A stretch of 8,395 nt of DNA, from NCBI GenBank assembly GCA_025927795.1, contig JAICKT010000187.1:1-8395 (forward strand). The letters are read 5' to 3'. The stretch is from Parafilimonas sp. GTDB taxonomy: Bacteria; Bacteroidota; Bacteroidia; Chitinophagales; Chitinophagaceae. Positions 1-7,538 of this stretch are shown here, piece after piece (position 1 is the stretch's first letter; each line of letters starts with the position of its first letter). The translations under genes were made by a program, and so were the position numbers. Under the pieces are notes generated by a model, which saw only the letters and a program-made list of their open reading frames with translations, was not told the origin of the DNA and did not search any database.

Positions 1-2502
1 GGAGATCCGAATGCAAATGTTGTTATCAGGTTGCGTGGTCAAACTTCTTTAACAGGTGGGCAAACACCCTTAATTGTATTAGATGGAATTCCGCTTGATA
101 ACCCTAATCAAATTTCACTTATTCCGCCCGGTGATATTGTTTCTTACGATGTTCTGAAGGATGTTTCCGCAACTGCTATTTATGGCGCAAGAGGCGCAAA
201 CGGCGTTATTATCGTTAATACAAAAAAAGGTGCTGCAGGCAGAGTTCAGGTGAGTTATAATGGATATGTTGGAATGGATAAACTTGCCGGAAGTCTTCAT
301 CTTTTAAATGCGGACCAATGGAGACAAGGCTCGCTTGATGCAGGTGTATCACAAGAAACAATTGATCAGTTAGATCATGGTGCAAATACTGATTGGCTAA
401 AAGCAATTACAAGAACGGCTTTTTCTAATAGCCATAATGTTTCTGTAACGGGTGGCAGCAATGGTTTTAGTTATAATGGTTCAATAAATTATTTAAACCA
501 GGAAGGTATTGTTATTAATTCAGGAAAGCAATTAATGGGCATACGTTTTAATGCTGAACAAAAAGCGTTGAACAACAAGCTTACTGTAAATGTTTCTTTG
601 CTTGGCGATGAGGTTGATCATAAATACGTTGATTATAACATTTTTGAATTTATTAATGTAACGCCACCAACTTATCCTGTTTATAATGAAGACGGCACTT
701 ATTATCATTATTCAGAGTATCATGAACAAAATCCTGTAGAACGGCAGATGAAACAAACCAATAATGGTAAAGATTATTTACTGCAATTATTCGGCAGGGT
801 TGATTATGAATTAATAAAAGATTTAAAAGTGGGTGTTCAGGGTTCATTATCACATCAAAATTTTCAATCGGAATTCTTTCAGCCAACATTCGCTGTTGTT
901 GGTAATATTAATAATGGAAATCAAACCAGCTCAAATATTAATTCTAAAAAAGGAGACATACATATTAATTACCTGAAAGATTTTGGTAAGCATAATCTTT
1001 CTTTTACGGGTGTTTATGAATACAATGATTTTATCAATAATAATTTTTCAGCATCCGGTCAAGATTTTTTAGTTGAAGATTTAGGTGCTGATTTTTTAGG
1101 AGGCGGTAATCCAACGTACAATTCTATTGCCTCTTATAAAGAAAGATTTAAATTGATTTCATTCCTGGGCAGAGTCGCATATAACTACAATCAAAAATAT
1201 TATGCCACTGTAAGTTTCAGGCGTGATGGCTCCTCTAAGTTTGGTGCAAATAATCGCTGGGGTAATTTTCCTTCTGCATCAATTGCATGGCGCTTAACAC
1301 AGGAAAAATTTATGCAAAATATTTCATGGCTGAATGAATTAAAAATTAATGCAGGTTATGGTGTTGTAGGTAACCAGGATGCAATTACTCCATACAATAC
1401 ATTACTTACATTAGCCGGCGGAACACGTTATTACGATCCATCCAGTTCCAACTATCAATATCCTCAATCTTATTCGCCAAATCAAAACGCTAATCCTGAT
1501 TTAAAATGGGAAGAGAGAATCGGTAAAAATATCGGTATTGATTTCTCTATGTTTAATAACAGGTTTAGCGGCAGCATTAACGGTTATAACGATAAAACAA
1601 AAAATCTTTTGTTCACATATGCGGTACCCGTGCCTCCGTATTTTGTGTCAACTATACTTGCAAATGTTGGCAGCTTAACAAATAAAGGTTTGGATATACA
1701 ACTTAATGGTACCATCATTCAAAATAAAAAATTTACATGGTCTGCCAGCGGACAAATAACATTTGTAAATACAAAAGTTACCAGTTTATCCGGTACATAT
1801 AATGGAACAAAAATAGCTTCTGATCTTGTTCCGGTTGGTTATGCACTCGGTCGCGGTTACGAACAAAATGCAATTACATTTCTTAAAGTTGGTTATTCGC
1901 CTTACATATTTTATTTGCCGCAGTTTGCAGGCTTAAGCGATACAATTTCCGCTTCATCAAACAGCAACCAGTTATATTATACTGAAGATGGAAAAACAAC
2001 ACCAAATATTTCTGAAGCGAAAAAGAATTTCATAGATCCTACTCCAGATTTTATTTATGGATTTAGCAGCACTTTTACTTATAGCAATTGGTCATTAAAT
2101 TTCTTTTTGCGCGGTGTGAGCGGGCAAAAGCTTTTCAACAATTATGAAAATGTTACCAGCAATATTTCAAGATTGCCAGGTAATAACATTACGGAAGAAG
2201 GTTTAACAAATGGTATAAGAGGCTCACAAACACCATCTGATTATTGGCTGCAAAATGCTTCTTATTTAAGATTGGATAACGCAACGCTTGCATACACTTT
2301 TAAACAAATGAAAAGCATTCAATCATTACGTGTGTATGTAACGGGAACAAATCTTTTTACAATTACACCATATAACGGTCTTGATCCTGAAGTTACAATT
2401 GGTGATAATTCCCAAGCTTATATTGATGGCAATGTAAACACAGTTGGTTTTTATCCGAGAAGCCGTTCTGTAATTGTAGGCGTAAACATCACATTAAAAT
2501 AA
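1..2502 (+). CDS. SusC/RagA-family TonB-dependent outer-membrane transporter (5' truncated by window edge)
   Basis: Outer-membrane beta-barrel importer that works with a SusD lipoprotein and takes TonB energy to import an oligomeric nutrient. The frame is open from base 1 and gives 833 residues, beginning inside the plug domain (GDPNANVVIR). The TTG at 31 is not the start. Family members usually have about 1000 residues, so the signal peptide, the carboxypeptidase-regulatory-like domain and the TonB box should lie upstream. Seen from base 1: the plug motif LIVLDGIP at residues 24-31, then VLKD (51-54) and YGARGANGVIIVNTKKG (61-77), which is the SusC plug signature. A long aromatic-rich barrel follows, with the late family motif YNGLDPEV near 791 and the terminal strand YPRSRSVIVGVNITLK (818-833). 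It ends in Lys where many relatives end in Phe. SusD follows after 21 bases. The SusC family call is secure; the substrate is unknown. Confidence 0.96.
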   Translation, partial: GDPNANVVIRLRGQTSLTGGQTPLIVLDGIPLDNPNQISLIPPGDIVSYDVLKDVSATAIYGARGANGVIIVNTKKGAAGRVQVSYNGYVGMDKLAGSLHLLNADQWRQGSLDAGVSQETIDQLDHGANTDWLKAITRTAFSNSHNVSVTGGSNGFSYNGSINYLNQEGIVINSGKQLMGIRFNAEQKALNNKLTVNVSLLGDEVDHKYVDYNIFEFINVTPPTYPVYNEDGTYYHYSEYHEQNPVERQMKQTNNGKDYLLQLFGRVDYELIKDLKVGVQGSLSHQNFQSEFFQPTFAVVGNINNGNQTSSNINSKKGDIHINYLKDFGKHNLSFTGVYEYNDFINNNFSASGQDFLVEDLGADFLGGGNPTYNSIASYKERFKLISFLGRVAYNYNQKYYATVSFRRDGSSKFGANNRWGNFPSASIAWRLTQEKFMQNISWLNELKINAGYGVVGNQDAITPYNTLLTLAGGTRYYDPSSSNYQYPQSYSPNQNANPDLKWEERIGKNIGIDFSMFNNRFSGSINGYNDKTKNLLFTYAVPVPPYFVSTILANVGSLTNKGLDIQLNGTIIQNKKFTWSASGQITFVNTKVTSLSGTYNGTKIASDLVPVGYALGRGYEQNAITFLKVGYSPYIFYLPQFAGLSDTISASSNSNQLYYTEDGKTTPNISEAKKNFIDPTPDFIYGFSSTFTYSNWSLNFFLRGVSGQKLFNNYENVTSNISRLPGNNITEEGLTNGIRGSQTPSDYWLQNASYLRLDNATLAYTFKQMKSIQSLRVYVTGTNLFTITPYNGLDPEVTIGDNSQAYIDGNVNTVGFYPRSRSVIVGVNITLK

Positions 2503-2523
2503 GTAAACAGAAAAAACACGAAC

Positions 2524-4158
2524 ATGAAACTTTCAAGTATAATATATAAAGCGTTATTATTAGCAGGAACTGTAACTATGTTCTTTTCCTGTACCAAATT
2601 AGATCAAAATGTGTACAGCGTTGTTCCCAATCAAAATTTCTGGAACACACCTGAACAAATTGCAGCAGGTATTGCACCGGCTTATGCAAGCTTAGTTAAT
2701 ATACCTGATGGAGATTATCATGATCTTGCAGAAATACCAGGTGATGATATGATCGTTCCTGCACGTGGTGCAGACTGGTTAGCAGATGGTCAATGGATTC
2801 AGCTTTGGCAGCATACATGGACAGCTACAACAGCACAGGTTCAGGATTGCTGGTCTGCATTATATGGCGGAATTGGTCAGATAAATTTTATACTAAGTGT
2901 TGTAAACAATTTAGATCCTGCTCCTGCAAACATCAACAACATCAATGCAGAATTAAAAACATTAAGAGCATTATATTATTATTGGGCGATGGATTTGTAT
3001 GGCAACATTCCACTGGTTACAAGTTTTGAAACAGATGCAAGCACGCTTACAAATTCATCCAGAAAAGATGTTTATAATTTTATTGATTCAGAAATAAATA
3101 ATAGTCTTCCTTATTTATCTACTGATGTAAGCAAAGCAACATATGGACGTATTACAAAATATGCTGCTTTTTGCACATTAGCTAAATTGTATTTAAATGC
3201 ACAAACTTATACCGGAACACCGCAGTGGGCAAAAACAGTGCAGATGTGTGATTCAGTAATAGCATCCGGCAAGTATAGTTTAGAACCTAACTATTTCGAT
3301 AATTTTTCTGTACATAATGAAGGTTCTCACGAGAATATTTTCGTTGTGCCTTTTGATAATGTAAACATTGGTGGTAATAACTGGGGCATGGAAACATTGC
3401 ACTATCAAAATGATGCGAATTATGCAATGCCGGGCGGCGCATGGAATGGCTACTGTACCAATGCAGAATTTTATAGTTTGTATGATACGTCTTCTGTTTA
3501 TACTGCAAAAGGTGATAATGTTTACAGAACATATAATGATGAAAGAGCCGGTCAGTTTATTATTGGTCAGCAATACAAAGAGCAGGTTACTTATCCACCA
3601 AACGTAAATATGTTATCGTATAGCTCAGATCCGAATTTGAAACTTAAAGATCTTCAAACAAATTTAGATCTTTCTTTCTATGCTGACTTTGATAAGATTA
3701 GCAGCCCTGATGGAACGTTCAGGTTGGCAGGGTTAAGAAACATAAAATATTTTCCTGAAGCGGGTGTAAATGTTAGCCAAAGTAATGACATGGTTATTTA
3801 TCGTTTGGCAGATGTTTACTTAATGCGCGCTGAAGCTTCATTAAGAAATGGTACCGCATCTGCTACAGATCTTGATTATGTAAATGCGGTAAGAGAAAGA
3901 GCTTACAGCGGCGATGCTTCGCATGACTGGAAGATGAGCGATCTTACCCTAACCAACATTTATGATGAAAGAGGAAGAGAATTAGCATGGGAAAATTTTA
4001 GAAGACAAGATGCAATTCGTTTTGGCACTTTTGGTGATGCACGCAAACCACAAAAAACAAAAGATGCCGATGATCACTGGCAAATATTTCCGATACCGGA
4101 AAATCAGCACACCGCCAATCAAAATTTAAAACAGAATCCGGGTTACCCTCCGTTTTAG
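2524..4158 (+). CDS. SusD/RagB-family nutrient-binding outer-membrane lipoprotein
   Basis: Surface lipoprotein that forms the substrate-binding lid on the SusC barrel. It has 544 residues, a normal length for the family. The start ATG is followed directly by a lipoprotein signal: a basic and hydrophobic stretch, then FFSC with the lipidated Cys at residue 23. The N-terminal SusD-like part contains the helical stretch LRALYYYWAMDLYGNIPLV (about 147-165), a strong family marker. A middle segment contains NEGSHENIFVVPFD. The C-terminal RagB/SusD part has DMVIYRLADVYLMRAEASLR (about 422-441), DERGRELAWENFRRQDAIRFG (about 481-501) and the end motif IFPIPENQ (521-528), closing in NPGYPPF. It sits 21 bases after SusC with an A-rich leader and no clear Shine-Dalgarno, as is usual in Bacteroidota, so the two are surely co-transcribed. 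The ligand cannot be told from the sequence. Confidence 0.96.
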   Translation: MKLSSIIYKALLLAGTVTMFFSCTKLDQNVYSVVPNQNFWNTPEQIAAGIAPAYASLVNIPDGDYHDLAEIPGDDMIVPARGADWLADGQWIQLWQHTWTATTAQVQDCWSALYGGIGQINFILSVVNNLDPAPANINNINAELKTLRALYYYWAMDLYGNIPLVTSFETDASTLTNSSRKDVYNFIDSEINNSLPYLSTDVSKATYGRITKYAAFCTLAKLYLNAQTYTGTPQWAKTVQMCDSVIASGKYSLEPNYFDNFSVHNEGSHENIFVVPFDNVNIGGNNWGMETLHYQNDANYAMPGGAWNGYCTNAEFYSLYDTSSVYTAKGDNVYRTYNDERAGQFIIGQQYKEQVTYPPNVNMLSYSSDPNLKLKDLQTNLDLSFYADFDKISSPDGTFRLAGLRNIKYFPEAGVNVSQSNDMVIYRLADVYLMRAEASLRNGTASATDLDYVNAVRERAYSGDASHDWKMSDLTLTNIYDERGRELAWENFRRQDAIRFGTFGDARKPQKTKDADDHWQIFPIPENQHTANQNLKQNPGYPPF

Positions 4159-4177
4159 TGATAAATAATAATAGAGA

Positions 4178-4209
4178 AAAAAAGCAGTTCTTTAACAGGC
4201 TGCTTTTTT
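4178..4209 (+). terminator. Intrinsic terminator or attenuator after the SusC-SusD pair
   Basis: The arms AAAAAAGCAG (4178-4187) and CTGCTTTTTT (4200-4209) are perfectly complementary over 10 bases around a 12-base loop. The T-run gives the usual U-tract, and the A-run before the stem could make it work in both directions. Only the GCAG/CTGC core is GC-rich, so the stem is weak. It lies 19 bases after the SusD stop and ends 17 bases before the next ATG. It probably lowers, rather than abolishes, transcription into the downstream lipoprotein genes, since no convincing promoter fits behind it. It could also stabilise the 3' end of the SusC-SusD mRNA. Confidence 0.7.
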
Positions 4210-4226
4210 AATTTGTGGATATAATT

Positions 4227-7200
4227 ATGAAAAGGACAATATTTTATTTATTGAGTTGTGTAATTGCATTAAATGCCTGTAATACTAAAAATAATATTGC
4301 TGTAACAGATGATACGCCGCAATTGTTTCAATCAATGGATTCAACTGAAACAGGAATTGGCTTTATAAACTCAGTAAAAGATTCTGCCAGCTTCAACATA
4401 TTTAATTTTAGAAATTTTTATAACGGTGGCGGTGTTGGTATTGGTGATATTAATAACGATGGTTTGCCTGATGTGTTTTTCATATCGAACCAGGGCTCTA
4501 ATAAATTATATCTTAATAAAGGCAATTTTAAGTTTGAAAATATTTCTGCAAAAGCAGCCATACAAAGCATTCATAAATGGCACACAGGTGTTTCAATGGC
4601 TGATGTAAATGGTGATGGTTGGCTTGATATTTATATTAGTAACAGCGGCGATATAAAAGGCGAGAATACACAAAACGAATTATACATCAATCAACATAAT
4701 AATACATTTAAAGAAGAAGCACAGCAATATGGTTTAGCAGATAGCGGCATTGGTACACAAGCTGTTTTTTTTGATTATGATGGTGATGGTGATCTCGATT
4801 GTTTTGTGTTAACGAATAGCTTTAGACCTATTGCAAGTTTTGGTTACAATAATCATATAAGAAATGTGCGCAGCGGAAAAGGAGATAAATTATATCGGAA
4901 CGATAACAATCATTTTGTTGATGTAAGTGCGCAGGCCGGAATTTATGGAAGTGAAATTGGTTTTGGATTAGGTGTTACAGTTGGTGATTTGAATAATGAT
5001 GGCTGGCCGGATTTATATATATCTAATGATTTTTTTGAAAAAGATTATATCTACATCAATCAGCGCAACGGAACATTTAAAGAAGTGGTTGATGATGCAA
5101 CAGGTCATGTAAGTCTTGCTTCAATGGGCAGTGATATGATTGATATAAATAACGATGGCTGGCTCGATGTTTTTACAACTGATATGTTACCTGAAAGTGA
5201 TCAGCGTTTAAAAACAACAACAAAGTTTGATGATTATGATGTGAACAATGCGAAGTTGAAAAATGATTTTCATCATCAATTGCAAAAAAATTGTTTGCAG
5301 TTAAATAATGGTGATGGAACGTTTAGTGAGATCGCAGATTATGCCGGTGTTGAAGCAACAGACTGGAGTTGGGGCGCATTGAGTTTTGATTTTGATAATG
5401 ATGGCTGGAAAGATATTTATGTAAGTAATGGCATAAGTAAAGATTTAACCAACCAGGATTTTCTTGCTTTCTTTGGAAACGATCAAACACGTGAAGGCAT
5501 CATGCACGGTGGTTTTAATTACAAAGATTTTATTGATAAAATGCCTGTAACACCAATCAGTAATTATGCTTTCATCAATCAAAAAAATCTAACATTTAAA
5601 AATGAAAGTAAAGCGCTTGGTTTAAGCACGCCATCTTTCAGCAATGGTGCAGCATATGGAGATTTAGATGGCGATGGCGATCTTGACCTCATCGTAAATA
5701 ATGAAAACATGCCGGCGTTTGTGTATAAAAATTTATCAAACGAAAAACTGCATCATCATTATTTAAAAATTAAGTTGAAAGGGAATACACCAAATACGTT
5801 GGGTTATGGTGCACGTGTTACAATTTATTCAAAAGATAGTGAGCAGGTTTTAGAAGAAATGCCGCAGCGCGGTTTTGAAAGTTGCAGCGATAATGAGTTG
5901 ATTTTTGGTTTGGGAAATAATAAATCACTTGATAGCCTTGTTGTAAGATGGCCGAATCAAAAACAACAAACAATTCTTCATCCTTCAACAGATACGATGT
6001 TGGTTTTATCGCAGGTTAATGCAACAACATCAACGCCGTCATTAAACAAAGACATTCAAGCTTTATATACAAATGTTACAGCGAGTGTAATCAGCGGCAA
6101 CATAAATCACAAAGAAAATAATTATGTTGATTTTGACCAGGAAAGAATGATTCCAAAAATGCTCTCAACAGAAGGCCCAAAGCTTGCTGTTGCGGATGTA
6201 AACGGAGATAAGCTGGATGATTTTTTTATGGGAGGAGCAGAAGATGATACAGCCAAATTATTTATTCAAAAACCTGATGGCACATTTATACAAAGCAAAC
6301 AATTTGCGTTTGCACAAGATAAAAACAGTGAAGATGTTGGCGCTGTTTTTTTTGATGTGGACGATGACGGCGATAAAGATTTAATTGTTGCAACTGGTGG
6401 TAATGAACCGACGAACGAAAGCAACTCATTTATTCGTTTATATGTGAATGATGGCAGAGGAAATTTTACACGCAGCTTTAAAGGCTGGCCTTCGATAAGT
6501 TTAAATGCATCATGTGTTTGTGTTGGTGATATTGATGGCGATGGGGAGCAGGATATTTTTATTGGCGCAAGAGATATTCCGGGCGCTTACGGTAAAACAC
6601 CTTCAAGTGTTTTATTAAAAAATATGGGCAATGCAAAATTTGTTGATGCCACGCAAACCCTTGCTCCTGGCTTATTACAGGCTGGCATGGTTACCGATGC
6701 AAATATTGCAGACATTGATAACGACGGAAAAAATGAATTGATAATTGTTGGTGACTGGATGCCTGTAACGATTTATAAATATCAAAACAATCAATTAAAA
6801 AAAGCATTGGAAATAGCAAACAGCAATGGCTGGTGGAATTGCTTAACTATTGCTGATATAAACAATGATGGTAAACCCGATTTAATTGCAGGCAACAACG
6901 GATTGAACTCAAAAATTAAAGCAGATAAAGAACATCCTGCAACATTATATGTAAACGACTTTAATAGTAACGGCTCAACATTGTGCGTGCCCGTTTATTA
7001 TAAATCTGATGGCAAAGCATATCCTTTCAATTTGTATGGAGATATGATGATGCAAATGCCATTCTTAAAGAAAAAATTTTTGTACTTCAGTCAATATGCG
7101 GGTTTGCCAATTGATAAAATTTGTAATGAACAGCAATTAAGCTCAGCACAAAAATTAACCGTGCAACAAACGCAAACTTGTATGTTTATCAATAAAGGAA

Positions 7201-7538
7201 ATGATGCGTTTGAAATGCAGCCTTTGCCACTGCAAACGCAGCTTTCACCAGTGTTTGCAGTCATTACAGATGATTTAAATGATGATGGCGTTAAAGATTT
7301 ATTTATGGCTGGAAATTTTTATGGTTTAAAACCGGAAGTCGGACGTTATGATGCAGGCTATGGTTTTACATTGATAAGTGATAAAAATCATCACTTTAAT
7401 TATATAAAGCCATTGCAAAGCGGTCTATTTGTTAAAGGTGAAGTAAGAGATATAAAAACTATTCAAACTTCAAAAGGAAAATATATTATTGTGGCAAGAA
7501 ACAATGATGCATTGGAGATCTTCAGAAAAAATAAATAA
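4227..7538 (+). CDS. Large VCBS/FG-GAP repeat lipoprotein with internal ASPIC/UnbV domain (CRTAC1-like)
   Basis: 1103 residues from ATG 4227. This start puts MKRTIFYLLSCVIALNAC directly at the N-terminus: a signal peptide with lipobox LNAC and lipidated Cys18. The in-frame GTG at 4215 would only add four residues next to the terminator. Thirteen calcium-loop motifs of the form DxD/NxDGxxD begin at residues 74, 126, 183, 254, 306, 388, 479, then 657, 710, 768, 829, 877 and 1016, as in VCBS/FG-GAP propeller blades. An ASPIC/UnbV domain lies between the two blocks (about 526-585), with FGLGNNKSLDSLVVRWPN as its core. Motif 657 has Lys for the usual Gly, and 829 ends in Glu. A motif-poor segment (about 911-1043) contains QMPFLKKKF and GRYDAGYG, which recur in large Bacteroidota relatives. 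The protein is likely exported, lipid-anchored and calcium-stabilised. The function is unknown for the family; binding or adhesion next to SusC/SusD is inference. The next gene overlaps its stop. Confidence 0.9.
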   Translation: MKRTIFYLLSCVIALNACNTKNNIAVTDDTPQLFQSMDSTETGIGFINSVKDSASFNIFNFRNFYNGGGVGIGDINNDGLPDVFFISNQGSNKLYLNKGNFKFENISAKAAIQSIHKWHTGVSMADVNGDGWLDIYISNSGDIKGENTQNELYINQHNNTFKEEAQQYGLADSGIGTQAVFFDYDGDGDLDCFVLTNSFRPIASFGYNNHIRNVRSGKGDKLYRNDNNHFVDVSAQAGIYGSEIGFGLGVTVGDLNNDGWPDLYISNDFFEKDYIYINQRNGTFKEVVDDATGHVSLASMGSDMIDINNDGWLDVFTTDMLPESDQRLKTTTKFDDYDVNNAKLKNDFHHQLQKNCLQLNNGDGTFSEIADYAGVEATDWSWGALSFDFDNDGWKDIYVSNGISKDLTNQDFLAFFGNDQTREGIMHGGFNYKDFIDKMPVTPISNYAFINQKNLTFKNESKALGLSTPSFSNGAAYGDLDGDGDLDLIVNNENMPAFVYKNLSNEKLHHHYLKIKLKGNTPNTLGYGARVTIYSKDSEQVLEEMPQRGFESCSDNELIFGLGNNKSLDSLVVRWPNQKQQTILHPSTDTMLVLSQVNATTSTPSLNKDIQALYTNVTASVISGNINHKENNYVDFDQERMIPKMLSTEGPKLAVADVNGDKLDDFFMGGAEDDTAKLFIQKPDGTFIQSKQFAFAQDKNSEDVGAVFFDVDDDGDKDLIVATGGNEPTNESNSFIRLYVNDGRGNFTRSFKGWPSISLNASCVCVGDIDGDGEQDIFIGARDIPGAYGKTPSSVLLKNMGNAKFVDATQTLAPGLLQAGMVTDANIADIDNDGKNELIIVGDWMPVTIYKYQNNQLKKALEIANSNGWWNCLTIADINNDGKPDLIAGNNGLNSKIKADKEHPATLYVNDFNSNGSTLCVPVYYKSDGKAYPFNLYGDMMMQMPFLKKKFLYFSQYAGLPIDKICNEQQLSSAQKLTVQQTQTCMFINKGNDAFEMQPLPLQTQLSPVFAVITDDLNDDGVKDLFMAGNFYGLKPEVGRYDAGYGFTLISDKNHHFNYIKPLQSGLFVKGEVRDIKTIQTSKGKYIIVARNNDALEIFRKNK

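Noticed and set aside
31..33. TTG at 31 as the start of the SusC gene
   Set aside because: The frame is open back to base 1 and encodes plug-domain sequence (GDPNANVVIR) before it. The gene is cut by the window edge and does not start here.
115..889. Small minus-strand ORFs opposite the SusC gene
   Set aside because: They overlap one another and the conserved plug and barrel coding region, with no supporting start context or protein motif.
3280..3573. Minus-strand ORF inside the SusD gene
   Set aside because: It lies opposite well-conserved SusD sequence and has no recognisable protein features. It is a shadow frame.
4215..4226. GTG at 4215 as the start of the first repeat lipoprotein
   Set aside because: It adds only four residues (MDII) before a complete lipoprotein signal that starts at ATG 4227, and it lies only 6 bases from the terminator T-run.
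4205..4226. Possible Bacteroidota promoter -7 element (TTAATTTG-like) before the first repeat lipoprotein
   Set aside because: It deviates from TAnnTTTG, has no TTTG at the expected -33 distance, overlaps the terminator T-run, and would leave almost no leader before the ATG.
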